A DNA stretch of 64,000 nt, taken from the NCBI RefSeq assembly GCF_014838825.1, contig NZ_JACYMO010000007.1:78923-142922 (forward strand), in the 5' to 3' direction. This document shows, in pieces, positions 24,766 through 33,491 of this stretch; position 1 is the stretch's first letter; every line of letters begins with the position of its first letter. Position numbers and translations under genes: made by a program. Under the pieces are notes generated by a model. It saw nothing but the letters and a program-made list of their open reading frames with translations. It ran no database searches and was not told the DNA's origin. This DNA is from Erwinia persicina. Lineage in GTDB: Bacteria > Pseudomonadota > Gammaproteobacteria > Enterobacterales > Enterobacteriaceae.

Positions 24766-24785
24766 ACGCAGATGATAACACCGGC

Positions 24786-25988
24786 TTACACCGGCTCAGG
24801 CCAGGCCACCGGGTTCAATCCGTTAAGCTCAGGCGGGGCGAAAAGATCGCCCTGAAAACTGCTGACGCCAGCCGCTTCCAGCCACATCCACTCTTCAGGT
24901 TTACTGACGCCAGAGGCGGTCACCGCGATCTCCAGCGCCTGGCAGCTGCGCAGCAGTCCCTGAATAATCGCCTGTTTCGGACCGCTGGCGTGAACATCAC
25001 GCACCAGTTCAGCATCAATTTTAATTCTCTCAGGCTGCAGGCGGGCAAGCATCTGCAGGCCGCCCGCACCGGAGCCAAAATCATTGATAGCCAGACGCAT
25101 TCCGGCCGAACGGAGCGCCCTGATGGCGACGGACAGCGCGGCCGTATCAGTGACCACTTCGTTCTCGGTGATCCCCACCACGATTTGTTCCGGTATCAGC
25201 CCGTGCCGTTTCGCCGCACTGAGTAAAGTATCGGTGGCTCCGGGCTGGGTCACCAGCGCCAGTGACGAGACGTTCACGCACAGGCTTTGGCTGCCAAGTC
25301 CGAGCGATTTTGCCAAACGGAATGCCGTCTCCTTTGAGGCGATATCCGCCTGGCACATGGCTTCAGCCGTCATGCCTGAAAAATAGCGTTCTGCACCGTC
25401 GCCAGCCGGAGTCCGCAGCCGGGCTTCGACATCTGTCACTCGCTGCGAGAGCGGGTCGGCCACCGGCTGGAAAGCAAACGTGTGGTCTTCCGCAGACTCA
25501 GCGGGAAGTCTTAACACTTCGCCTTCGCTGACAAACTTCCACGACCCTTCAGGTGGTAATTCGAAGTAGTTTTCCCTTTCATGCGAACAGACGAACGTCC
25601 GCAGAAAGTGCAAAGCACGGTCGTGATAATTGAGCTGATGAAGCGAGGTCCCGCGCTCGAGCACCGCCTGAAGCACGTCGCCACGAAAATTTTCCCGCAA
25701 ATCGAAGAGTTCCATGCCCGTATTGCCAAAGCGTCTTGACGGCGCATAATCACGCATCAGCTCGACCACATTGTGATGGCGACCGTCCGTACAGATGCCC
25801 TCGAACAGGTGGATAACTGCCTGCTCTGGCCCTTCAAGAAGCTGGAAGAAATGTGTCCCGTTGAACAGTAAGATCCCGGTGATATCCAGTGACTGATTGA
25901 CCTTATTAGCCTTGAAAACCATGGATTCAATGTCTTTATGGGGAAAATTTTCTGCAACGTGGCTACGGTAAACGAGGGTGAATAGCAT
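24786..25988 (-). CDS. bluF: Blue-light-sensing BLUF-EAL regulator
   Basis: 400 residues (E. coli BluF/YcgF 403). BLUF domain about 1-95 with the flavin Tyr in LVYRSH, Asn in KANKVNQS and Gln in HFFQLLEGPE. C-terminal EAL-like domain about 160-400 ends EEWMWLEAAGVSSFQGDLFAPPELNG. Catalytic EAL is replaced (DVEARLRTP) and other metal residues are missing, so, as in E. coli, it should not degrade c-di-GMP but bind a repressor (BluR) on blue light. No bluR is visible nearby. Confidence 0.93.
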   Translation of the reverse strand: MLFTLVYRSHVAENFPHKDIESMVFKANKVNQSLDITGILLFNGTHFFQLLEGPEQAVIHLFEGICTDGRHHNVVELMRDYAPSRRFGNTGMELFDLRENFRGDVLQAVLERGTSLHQLNYHDRALHFLRTFVCSHERENYFELPPEGSWKFVSEGEVLRLPAESAEDHTFAFQPVADPLSQRVTDVEARLRTPAGDGAERYFSGMTAEAMCQADIASKETAFRLAKSLGLGSQSLCVNVSSLALVTQPGATDTLLSAAKRHGLIPEQIVVGITENEVVTDTAALSVAIRALRSAGMRLAINDFGSGAGGLQMLARLQPERIKIDAELVRDVHASGPKQAIIQGLLRSCQALEIAVTASGVSKPEEWMWLEAAGVSSFQGDLFAPPELNGLNPVAWPEPV

Positions 25989-26254
25989 GTACGCGGTTCC
26001 GTCTGAGGGTGCTGGTAACGTGTGATGTCAAAATCAGAGGTCATCATGAATACCATGACGAAAGTTATCAAGCTGCGAACGTAAGAGGCAGTTGTGGCGC
26101 TGATTTTATTATCAGAGAGAATAGTCACGTATGGTAGGAAAGCAAGGTATATTGTTTTAAACGTTCCACTTATCTGCACACAGCATCAGTATTTTTACTC
26201 ACAACGCTGGCGCTAAGTTAACAGCCCTTTCGGGCGCAAACCAACAGGCATTCT

Positions 26255-26683
26255 ATGTTCAATTATCCGGCTTCATTTTTCTGTGACGAAGAAAGCGATA
26301 CCTATGAAATCCGCTTTCGGGATTTCGACACATCAGACGTAGTGGCCTTCACAGAGGAAGATATTGAGCTTGAAGCAAGCGAGGCATTAACGGCAGCCAT
26401 CGGTGACATTATTGATGCACGCCTGCCCCTCCCCACCCCCTCCGCCGCCGTCGAGGGCGAGTTTATCGTTCATCTTCCCGTTCTGACCTGCCTGAAAGCG
26501 GCATTACACAACGCCATGATCCAGACCGGCACCCGCAAAGCTGACCTTGCGCGAAAGCTCAGCATGAAGGGAGCGCAGATAGACAGGCTGTTAGATGTGG
26601 AGCACGCCTCGAAGATTGAGACATTAGAACAGGCGCTCTATTTACTGGGCTGGAACGTGTCGGTCAGCGTTACCCCGATATAA
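26255..26683 (+). CDS. HicB-like antitoxin-type protein, apparently solitary
   Basis: 142 residues. N-terminal RNase-H-like HicB strand pattern (YPASFFCDEESDTYEIRFRDFDTSDVVAFTEEDIELEASEALTAAIGDII) and a C-terminal helix-turn-helix (LKAALHNAMIQTGTRKADLARKLSMKGAQIDRLLDVEHASKIETLEQALYLLG). HicB normally neutralises HicA, a small mRNA interferase encoded next to it. I find no HicA-like small frame within 260 bases upstream or 370 downstream, so it may be an orphan regulator. Confidence 0.82.
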   Translation: MFNYPASFFCDEESDTYEIRFRDFDTSDVVAFTEEDIELEASEALTAAIGDIIDARLPLPTPSAAVEGEFIVHLPVLTCLKAALHNAMIQTGTRKADLARKLSMKGAQIDRLLDVEHASKIETLEQALYLLGWNVSVSVTPI

Positions 26684-27052
26684 CCTGAGCAGCACAGAGA
26701 CGGGGTTGGCCACGAAATAAATGTCGCCCCGAGATTACAGACAGCCCGTCATGGACGATTTTAACAAACACGCCTTCTATTTTCTGACGCCGCCGCAATA
26801 CCGAAGCCCGCTTAATTAATCAGGCACTCCGTTCTTCACAATAAATGCCACCGCCACGAAAAACGTTTATATCAGGCAATGACGAGGCGAAAAAATGCTA
26901 TTTCATCACCCGATGAATCCCCTGCCATGAAATAGCCTGCGTGGGTTTCTATTGTTGACTCTTCATTTATCACCCGCCCCTTAACATGCAGTGAGTTTTC
27001 ATTTCGATGACGACGTTTGCTTACGATCCTGTGCTGATAAATAGGTGTATGT
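26684..27052. other. Intergenic 369 bp with an inverted repeat
   Basis: Contains GCTATTTCAT (26897-26906) and ATGAAATAGC (26927-26936), a perfect 10-base inverted repeat with 20-base loop, about 120 bases before the HAD phosphatase gene. It could be an operator or a leader hairpin of the operon that follows. No gene seen. Confidence 0.5.
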
Positions 27053-27790
27053 ATGACGACCAGGCTTTCTCACGAGGATAATGGTGCCCTGCCCTGGACC
27101 ATTTTATGTGATTTCGACGGAACGGTTAGCCCTGAAGATATTACGGACACCCTGCTGGAACGCTTCGCGCTGCCCGGCTGGGAAAAACTGGAACAGCAGT
27201 GGCTGACAGGGGAAACCGGCTCAGCGGAGTGTATGTCCGGGCAGATTGCCCTGCTGGATATGTCACGGCAGGAGCTGGATAGCTGCCTGAGCACTATCCG
27301 CATCGATCCCGCTTTTAAACATTTTGTCGCCGTAGCCCGGCGCTGTGCGGTTCCGCTGACCGTGGTGAGTGACGGGCTGGATTACGCTATTCAGCATATT
27401 CTCGACCGTCACGAACTGGGTCATTTAACGGTCATCGCTAACCATCTGGAGCAGCAGAGCGAGCGCCGCTGGCGGCTTCACCTCCCCTGGGCCGCCCCTG
27501 ACTGCCGACGCGCCAGCGGCGTCTGCAAGTGTGCCGTGGCTAAAACCGTTACGGGCCGCGTCCTGATGGTGGGTGACGGGCGCTCTGATTTTTGCGTCGC
27601 GGGCCAGGCTGACCACGTGCTGGCAAAAGGGACGTTAATTGATGAGTGCCGCCGCCAGGGCATTGCCTGCACGCCGTTTCACGATTTCAGTGATGCCGTT
27701 CCCGCGCTGTCACGCTGGCTGCAGACGACTGGCAGCGACAGCGGATACCGCGCCTTTAATCCGCTGATGCCGTGGAGAACGCATGACTGA
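27053..27790 (+). CDS. HAD-family phosphatase, MtnX-like
   Basis: 245 residues. HAD motif I ILCDFDGTVS (nucleophile Asp), motif II LTVVSDG, motif III and IV in VLMVGDGRSDFCVAGQAD, all intact. Overall resembles MtnX, the 2-hydroxy-3-keto-5-methylthiopentenyl-1-phosphate phosphatase of methionine salvage, and PSP-type HADs. No other mtn genes are here, so the substrate is likely different. First gene of a tight operon: its end overlaps the next start by eight bases. Confidence 0.82.
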   Translation: MTTRLSHEDNGALPWTILCDFDGTVSPEDITDTLLERFALPGWEKLEQQWLTGETGSAECMSGQIALLDMSRQELDSCLSTIRIDPAFKHFVAVARRCAVPLTVVSDGLDYAIQHILDRHELGHLTVIANHLEQQSERRWRLHLPWAAPDCRRASGVCKCAVAKTVTGRVLMVGDGRSDFCVAGQADHVLAKGTLIDECRRQGIACTPFHDFSDAVPALSRWLQTTGSDSGYRAFNPLMPWRTHD

Positions 27791-28655
27791 GCAACATGGC
27801 TTTCTGCTGCCCGGTACCAGCAAGACCGGCGTGCTGCTGATCCACGGCCTGACCGGCACGCCAAATGAAATGCGCGGCGTGGCGCGTGAACTGAACCAGG
27901 CAGGCCATACCGTTTGTGCCGTACAGCTGGCGGGCCACTGCGGCAGCATTGACGATCTGATCGCCACTCGCTGGCAGGACTGGTATCAGAGCGTCATTAA
28001 TGCGGCTCACAAGCTGCGGCAGCAGGTGGACTGCCTGGTGGTAGGCGGGCTGTCAATGGGGGCCGTGCTGGCGCTAAAATATGCCTCTGAATTTCCGGTA
28101 AACGGCGTGCTGGCCTACAGCGCGACGTTCCGCTATGACGGCTGGAGCATCCCTGTCATTTCACGCTGGGCCGCCCCCTGCCTGTTGCCGCTCGCCGCGT
28201 TCCTCCATCTGGGCCGTCACCGCATGTTCAACGAAAAAGAACCTTACGGCGTCTGTAATGAAGTTCTGCGACGCCGCATCGCCAAAAGCATGCAGGAGGA
28301 GGACAGCGCAGTCGCCGGGCTACCGGGAAATCCGTGGCCCTCACTGAATGAAATGATGGCCCTGTCGCGCAGCGTTCGCCGGGCACTTCCGCAGGTTGTC
28401 GCGCCCTGCCTCGTACTTCACGCTGAAAATGACGATATCGCTCACCGCCGCAATGCGCTGTTGATCCGCGATCGGGTCAGCGGACAGGTGGATCTGGCGC
28501 TGTTAAAGAACAGCTATCACATGATCACCATCGATAACGACCGCGCAGAACTGATCGCCCGCACGCTCAGATTTATTCAGCAGCAGACCGACACCCAGAA
28601 AATCCGCAGGCCAGCCCCCTTACCGCTACAGACCACCGTCGGTACTCCGGCGTAA
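27783..28655 (+). CDS. Alpha/beta-hydrolase (carboxylesterase-like)
   Basis: 290 residues. Oxyanion loop LLIHGLTGTPNEMRGVA, nucleophile elbow GGLSMGAVLAL, acid in HAENDDIA and His in NSYHMITID give a complete catalytic triad in the Est30-type arrangement, with a lid insertion around 110-190. Cytoplasmic, no signal peptide. Overlaps the HAD gene by eight bases and precedes two transporter subunits by 13 bases. Could cleave or form an ester/amide in a small-molecule pathway; substrate unknown. Confidence 0.85.
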   Translation: MTEQHGFLLPGTSKTGVLLIHGLTGTPNEMRGVARELNQAGHTVCAVQLAGHCGSIDDLIATRWQDWYQSVINAAHKLRQQVDCLVVGGLSMGAVLALKYASEFPVNGVLAYSATFRYDGWSIPVISRWAAPCLLPLAAFLHLGRHRMFNEKEPYGVCNEVLRRRIAKSMQEEDSAVAGLPGNPWPSLNEMMALSRSVRRALPQVVAPCLVLHAENDDIAHRRNALLIRDRVSGQVDLALLKNSYHMITIDNDRAELIARTLRFIQQQTDTQKIRRPAPLPLQTTVGTPA

Positions 28656-28668
28656 TGCGCCTGATAAC

Positions 28669-29025
28669 ATGAGTCAACTGGTGCTGCTGTTATGGCTATT
28701 GAACGTGCTGGTCGATACCGGCGGCCAGCTGTGCTTTAAAGCCGCCTCGCACAACAGCGCCCGCTTTAGCGGCCTCGCCTTCTGGCGTCATATGGTCGGC
28801 CATGGCTGGATCTGGCTGGGCGCAAGCTGTTACGTGCTGCAGTTTATCCTCTGGCTGGCTTTTTTAACGCTGGTGCCGCTGTCCGTCGGCGTTATGCTGG
28901 GAGCCATAAATGTGGTGGTGATTATGGTTGCGGGCCGGATGTGGTTTAAGGAGCGCTTAAGTCCATGGCGCTTAACCGGGATACTGCTGATCGCGCTGGG
29001 CGTACTGGCCGTAGGAACAGGATGA
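28669..29025 (+). CDS. SMR/EamA-like four-TM transporter subunit A
   Basis: 118 residues, four hydrophobic segments (VLLLWLLNVLVDTGGQLCFKAAS, WIWLGASCYVLQFILWLAFLTLVPLSVGVMLGAINVVVIMVAGR, LTGILLIALGVLAVG). Small-multidrug-resistance/EamA half-type. The usual membrane Glu of EmrE is replaced by Asp in NVLVDTGGQL. Overlaps the following subunit by four bases (ATGA), which indicates a heterodimer like MdtJI or ArnEF. Confidence 0.82.
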   Translation: MSQLVLLLWLLNVLVDTGGQLCFKAASHNSARFSGLAFWRHMVGHGWIWLGASCYVLQFILWLAFLTLVPLSVGVMLGAINVVVIMVAGRMWFKERLSPWRLTGILLIALGVLAVGTG

Positions 29026-29414
29026 TGAAACACGTTTACCTGCTGGGTTTTTTAGCCCTGATGGTGTTTGATACGCTGGCACAGGTGGGTTTCAAGTACA
29101 CGGCGATCGCCGCTTCTCCGCTGACGCTGGATGCGGCATGGCTGTACCGCCTCTTTACGCAGGTCTGGCTCTATATTGCCTTTGCGGGCTATGCGGGCGC
29201 TTTCTATACCTGGATGACACTGCTCAGAAAGGTCCCCGTCGGCCCTGCGTTTGCTGCATCACATCTTGATATTGTTTCCGTGACGCTGATATCGGTGTGG
29301 CTGTTTAACGATCACCTCACGCTGAGCAAAACCCTCGGCGGCGTGCTGATCCTGTTGGGTATCCTGTGTCTGGCAAAAGACGCAGCGGCCCGGTCACGGC
29401 CCACTGCCAGCTGA
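29022..29414 (+). CDS. SMR/EamA-like four-TM transporter subunit B
   Basis: 130 residues, four membrane segments (VYLLGFLALMVFDTLAQVGFKY, LYIAFAGYAGAFYTWMTLL, PAFAASHLDIVSVTLISVWLF, LGGVLILLGILCLA). Like its partner it has an Asp in the first segment (VFDTLAQVGFK). Either of two adjacent ATGs may start it. Closes the HAD-hydrolase-transporter operon. The pair likely moves a small charged compound across the inner membrane; direction and substrate unknown. Confidence 0.82.
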   Translation: MMKHVYLLGFLALMVFDTLAQVGFKYTAIAASPLTLDAAWLYRLFTQVWLYIAFAGYAGAFYTWMTLLRKVPVGPAFAASHLDIVSVTLISVWLFNDHLTLSKTLGGVLILLGILCLAKDAAARSRPTAS

Positions 29415-29447
29415 TGCAGGAGGACGTTCCCGGGCAGCAGCAGTCAA

Positions 29448-29471
29448 TGCGCCCGGTGAGCATCGGGCGCA
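29448..29471. terminator. Bidirectional hairpin between convergent units
   Basis: TGCGCCCG/CGGGCGCA with an eight-base loop, followed by GGGATTTTA on the plus strand. Between the transporter operon and the aminotransferase. Confidence 0.65.
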
Positions 29472-29477
29472 GGGATT

Positions 29478-30857
29478 TTACAGCGCTTTTTTAGCCCGCA
29501 CCAGCAGCTGATCCAGCAGTTCAATCGCCTGATGAATTTCAGCACGACTGATCTCCAGTGAAGGCGCGAAGGTGATCACATTTTTATAGTAGCCCCCCAC
29601 ATCCAGTACCAGGCCCGTTTTCTGGCCCTGATAATCCAGCGTACCTGACAGCCCGATATCCACCATCTTGTCCAGCAGCGCTTTGTTCGGGGTAAATCCA
29701 TCTGCGGTACAGAGTTCAGCACGCAGCGCCAGACCCAGCCCGTCCACGTCACCGATTTCCGGATGACGCAGCTGCAGTGACTTCAGTCCGTCAAGGAAGC
29801 AGGCCCCGCTTTCCATAACCTGTTTCTCGTAGTCTTTTTCCGCCAGCATCTGCATCACCTCCAGTCCGACGGCGGTTCCCAGAGGATTAGAAGCAAAGGT
29901 CGAGTGCGTTGATCCTACGGGGAAGGTGACGGGATTAATCATCTCCTCACGCGCCCAGATACCGGCCAGCGGGTTCAGGCCGTTGGTTAATGCCTTACCA
30001 AACACCAGGACATCGGGCGTGATGCCAAAATGCTCGACTGACCACAGTTTACCGGTACGATAAAAGCCCATCTGGATTTCATCGACCACCAGCAGGATCC
30101 CGTGCTCGTCGAGCACCTTTTTAAGTCCTTTATAGTAGTTGCGTGGTGGGATCACATAGCCACCGGTTCCCTGCACCGGCTCGATATAAAAAGCGGAAAA
30201 CTCAGACTGGCTGGCCTTAGGATCCCATACGCCGTGATACTCGTTTTCAAACAGGCGTGCAAAGTCGGCAATCAGCTTTTCGCCATACTCTTCTGCCGTC
30301 ATGCCTTTCTGCCGCCGGAAGGGATATGGGAAAGGAATAAACTGGGCACGCTCACCAAAATGACCAAAACGACGTCGGTAGCGATAACTGGAGGTAATGG
30401 ACGATGCGCCGAGGCTACGGCCATGGTAACCCCCTTCAAAGGCAAACATCCGGCTTTTACCGTTGCAGTAGTTGCGCACCAGTTTCAGAGAATCATCAAC
30501 GGACTGTGAGCCCCCCACGTTATAGTGAACGCGTCCGGACAGACCAAACTTACGCGCCATATCCTGCGCGATGACTTTACTGAGTTCAATCTTGGTCGGA
30601 TGCAGGTACTGGCTGGCAATCTGCGGCAGCACGTCAATCTGCCGTTTCAGCACATTGTCCAGCCGGGGGTTGGCATAGCCAAAATTAACCGCGGAATACC
30701 ACATCTGAAGATCCAGATACGGCGTTCCCTCCGCATCAAAGAGATAGCTCCCCTTGCAGCTGTTAAATATTTTTGGCGTCGTGACATAATGCACCGTATC
30801 ACCATGGGAACAGTATTTCGCTTCATCAGCTAATAGTTTTTCTTCATACGGGGTCAT
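29478..30857 (-). CDS. Class III PLP-dependent aminotransferase
   Basis: 459 residues. PLP features: GGSQSVDDSLKL phosphate-binding region, YHGRSLGASSIT, DEIQMGFYRTGK (Asp259-Glu260), and the Schiff-base Lys288 in VFGKALTNGLNPLAG. Fold-type I, class III, as in omega-amino-acid, ornithine and putrescine aminotransferases. The N-terminus (MTPYEEKLLADEAKYCSHGD) belongs to a proteobacterial subgroup whose substrate I do not know. Convergent with the HAD-hydrolase-SMR operon, probably functionally linked. Good RBS (AAGGAAGGA). Confidence 0.88.
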   Translation of the reverse strand: MTPYEEKLLADEAKYCSHGDTVHYVTTPKIFNSCKGSYLFDAEGTPYLDLQMWYSAVNFGYANPRLDNVLKRQIDVLPQIASQYLHPTKIELSKVIAQDMARKFGLSGRVHYNVGGSQSVDDSLKLVRNYCNGKSRMFAFEGGYHGRSLGASSITSSYRYRRRFGHFGERAQFIPFPYPFRRQKGMTAEEYGEKLIADFARLFENEYHGVWDPKASQSEFSAFYIEPVQGTGGYVIPPRNYYKGLKKVLDEHGILLVVDEIQMGFYRTGKLWSVEHFGITPDVLVFGKALTNGLNPLAGIWAREEMINPVTFPVGSTHSTFASNPLGTAVGLEVMQMLAEKDYEKQVMESGACFLDGLKSLQLRHPEIGDVDGLGLALRAELCTADGFTPNKALLDKMVDIGLSGTLDYQGQKTGLVLDVGGYYKNVITFAPSLEISRAEIHQAIELLDQLLVRAKKAL

Positions 30858-31583
30858 AAAGAGTCCTTCCTTTGGATTGACGAGGAGAGCTGATATTATC
30901 AGCAGGCTCCGATCGGATGACCGCCCTTTTATGGCTGAAATAACCTTAATGTTGATATGTTATATGAATCGTTTATTTATTCGGGTCATCATTTCAATCA
31001 TTCATCAACACTATTCTGTTAATCTGCCATGCCGCTGAAATCAGCACGAATATACCTACACTGTTTATTTTTATATCTGGCATAGCCGTCTTAGCCATCG
31101 TCACGCCTCTGCCAATCAGCGCTGTCGGGTGACGCCAGCGTCCTGAACCTGTTCGCCATTCCCCGCCCTCTGCTTGCCACCAGAAAAGGGATATATTCGC
31201 CCGGCTTTTTACCGTCATATCACCCCTGATTTAAATCAAATTGATAATAAACAGGCAAATGTTACATATTGCATTGAAAAACCCGAAAAGATTTAACGCT
31301 TTTACACAACAGAACACCCTCACTTAAGGGAAATAATCAGGCCATAAGCAGAAAAATATCCATAAAATCGACTGAAATAACCCTCTACGACAGGATGCCG
31401 TGAACGATCGTTTTGTTTCAGTCAGCGACAGGAAATCCGCCGTCAGGGGATGCCAATTTAACGGTAACAAATTAAAATCCCTCCCTCACTCACAGCGAGC
31501 CTTTACCGCCAGAGCGAGGGGGGAACACCCGCCTTAGCGAGGTTTTATCGCGGCACCGTTCATTTAAAGATAAGGAAGGTTAA
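30858..31583. other. Intergenic region, 726 bp
   Basis: AT-rich in its first and third parts. Should carry the aminotransferase promoter at its left edge. I note CTGAT-TTAA-ATCAA at 31226-31239, one base from an FNR consensus but more than 340 bases from either gene. A possible 34-residue minus-strand frame is at 30994-31098 (MAKTAMPDIKINSVGIF... with a hydrophobic core and AGAGG upstream). Neither is strong. Confidence 0.4.
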
Positions 31584-32039
31584 ATGAAAAAGTTTTTGAT
31601 AGAGGCAAACCGTTTTCTGTTCAGCTACCCGGAAAAACTTATCATTAAAGACTCTGCTTATAATGATATGCAGCTGATTGAGTATCACAGTAACAGTTAC
31701 TCATACCGAAATTATTTTACCGAAAGGCGAAATATTTACGGCCAGATAATCATTTCTAAAAATAAAACGCCCGTATGGTGTATGCAGTTCCAGGGCGGCG
31801 TTGTCAGCGAGCACCTGGATGAAAGAACGGCCCGCCACCTTAAATATATTGCCAGAAAAAACCGCAGCCTCTCAGATGAGCGCTACCCTGTACGCGGCCC
31901 CCGGGAAACAATATTCGATGACCTGCATTATCAGAATGATATATTTGGTGACCTGACACGCTTTCAGGGGCAGGAAATTATTCAGAAAGAGGGTCAGACC
32001 TTGTTTATGATGAAGCTGTCAGGCGGCGAATTAAAATGA
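31584..32039 (+). CDS. DUF5680-like protein
   Basis: 151 residues. Begins MKKFLIEANRFLF and contains MQLIEYHSNSYSYRNYFTERRNIYGQIIISKNKTPVWCMQFQGGVVSE followed by YPVRGPRETIFDDLHYQNDIFGDLTRFQGQEII and a final MMKLSGGELK, the pattern of DUF5680 proteins. These are intracellular and uncharacterised. RBS AAGGAAGG. Lower GC than flanking genes. Function unknown. Confidence 0.7.
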   Translation: MKKFLIEANRFLFSYPEKLIIKDSAYNDMQLIEYHSNSYSYRNYFTERRNIYGQIIISKNKTPVWCMQFQGGVVSEHLDERTARHLKYIARKNRSLSDERYPVRGPRETIFDDLHYQNDIFGDLTRFQGQEIIQKEGQTLFMMKLSGGELK

Positions 32040-32179
32040 CCGGGAAGAAAACGTTCTTGCCCGCCTGAGGGTTCCCTCAGCCGAAAGATAAAAGGTTCTT
32101 TTGTGAGTAAATCCGCTAAGCTTTAGGTGATTTTTAAGATGGTAACCTTTTGATTACGTTCACTGACTAAGGAGCGGGT

Positions 32180-33187
32180 GTGTTTCAGAAAGCAAGAAAG
32201 ACGGTATTGTGTGGGATGTTAACGACGGCACTTTTGCTGCCATTAGCCGGCTGTGACCAGAGTGAAACCACAGAAGAAAAGCCGGTGCAACCCGCCGGGA
32301 CTGCGGCCTTTAAGGAAGATGCCAACGCGCAGCTGGCGACCAAGTTAAACGCCTATGTGAGCTGCTTCAATACCGCCGATGGCGCGGCCCGTAACAGCGC
32401 GCAGCGCTATGTCAGCTGGATCCATGACCTGGATAAGGGCCCCACAGGTAAAGAACGCACCGTCAACGTGCCGGGCGATCTGACCGCTTACGAGCTGGAC
32501 AGCTGCACCAAAGCCATTGGCGAGGCCTCGCGGGCCAAACCCGCCCTGCCGGCGCTGGACACCGCTGCGGTACAGTACCTGTCAGAACTCACCGCACTGG
32601 TACCACTGGTCTCGCAGGCTCATCAATATTACAGCCAGGAAGACTACAAGGACGACGGCTTCGCCAGGGGCAAGCAAATGCACCAGCCGCTGATGATGGC
32701 CTACGGGCGCTTTATCAAGTCCAGCGACGTCTACGGTGACGAAGTGGAAAAGGAAACGGTCAGGCTGACTGATGCACAGCTTATTGAGATTGAAAAAACA
32801 CAGGGACGACACTCACCCTACTTCCGTCTGGCATTAGTCAGCCAGGGGAAACTGTTAGCCGCCCAGCTCAGCGCTGATGCTCCCGATGTGACCGCGGCAA
32901 CGAAGGCAATCGATGCCTACGGTGCGCTGGTAGAGGAGTCAGCCAGCGCCACCGCCAGCGAGCCCGGCAAACCGGTGAGCTGGTCAGTCTTCCAGACCAG
33001 CGCCAGCACGTTCCTGAAAGACTGCAAAGACAGGATGCGGCGCGTGCGCGACAAAACACCTTACAGTCACGGCGAGCAGGGGCTGATGGAAAACAATGGC
33101 AGCAGCGCGGGCTGGACGGTCACCGGTTCACCGATGCGGGTACTGAAATCCTACAACGACCTGGTTGAAGCCAGTAATCGACTGTAA
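32180..33187 (+). CDS. YiiG-like lipoprotein (DUF3829)
   Basis: 335 residues from GTG 32180, with AAGGAG five bases upstream. Signal peptide ending in lipobox PLAGC (Cys about residue 25), Asp at +2, which would favour inner-membrane retention. The mature protein is helical DUF3829 (LNAYVSCFNTADGAARNSAQRYVSWIHD...HSPYFRLALVSQGKLLAAQL...MRVLKSYNDLVEASNRL), as in E. coli YiiG. Function unknown. Confidence 0.88.
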   Translation: MFQKARKTVLCGMLTTALLLPLAGCDQSETTEEKPVQPAGTAAFKEDANAQLATKLNAYVSCFNTADGAARNSAQRYVSWIHDLDKGPTGKERTVNVPGDLTAYELDSCTKAIGEASRAKPALPALDTAAVQYLSELTALVPLVSQAHQYYSQEDYKDDGFARGKQMHQPLMMAYGRFIKSSDVYGDEVEKETVRLTDAQLIEIEKTQGRHSPYFRLALVSQGKLLAAQLSADAPDVTAATKAIDAYGALVEESASATASEPGKPVSWSVFQTSASTFLKDCKDRMRRVRDKTPYSHGEQGLMENNGSSAGWTVTGSPMRVLKSYNDLVEASNRL

Positions 33188-33254
33188 TCCGGCGGGCCAT
33201 CCTTCCCTCAGCGATGGCCGAAACAGGCAGCTATGCACCATGGCTGCCTTCCCC

Positions 33255-33491
33255 CTATTTTTCGACAATTTCCTTCACATCTTTCTGATGAATTTGATGG
33301 GTGTTACCGTCAGTATCTTTATACGAGATCAGGCCGGTATCTTTATCTTTAACGGGTTTGCCATGCGTCGTGACCATGTGCCCGTCATCCGTTGAAATAA
33401 CATAATCACTTGAACAGGCGGTCATAGCCAGAACCGCTGACATAATAATACCGGCTAACGTGCATTTTTTGACTGATACGGACAGCTTCAT
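33255..33491 (-). CDS. YgdI/YgdR-family small lipoprotein
   Basis: 78 residues. Lipobox AMTAC then SSDYVISTDDGHMVTTHGKPVKDKDTGLISYKDTDGNTHQIHQKDVKEIVE, the classic YgdI/YgdR domain (DUF903). Ser-Ser at +2/+3 suggests outer-membrane sorting. Closer to E. coli YgdI/YgdR than the family member at 2437. Convergent with the YiiG-like gene. Confidence 0.92.
   Translation of the reverse strand: MKLSVSVKKCTLAGIIMSAVLAMTACSSDYVISTDDGHMVTTHGKPVKDKDTGLISYKDTDGNTHQIHQKDVKEIVEK

Noticed and set aside
24411..25226. Long plus-strand open frame of 271 codons
   Set aside because: It overlaps the AraC gene end and runs antisense through bluF; Arg/Gly/His-rich shadow translation with no domain.
30994..31098. 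34-residue hydrophobic minus-strand frame
   Set aside because: RBS is weak and I see no independent support; mentioned only in the intergenic note.
31226..31239. FNR-type site CTGAT-TTAA-ATCAA
   Set aside because: One base from consensus but about 345 bases from the nearest start on either side, so chance occurrence is likely.
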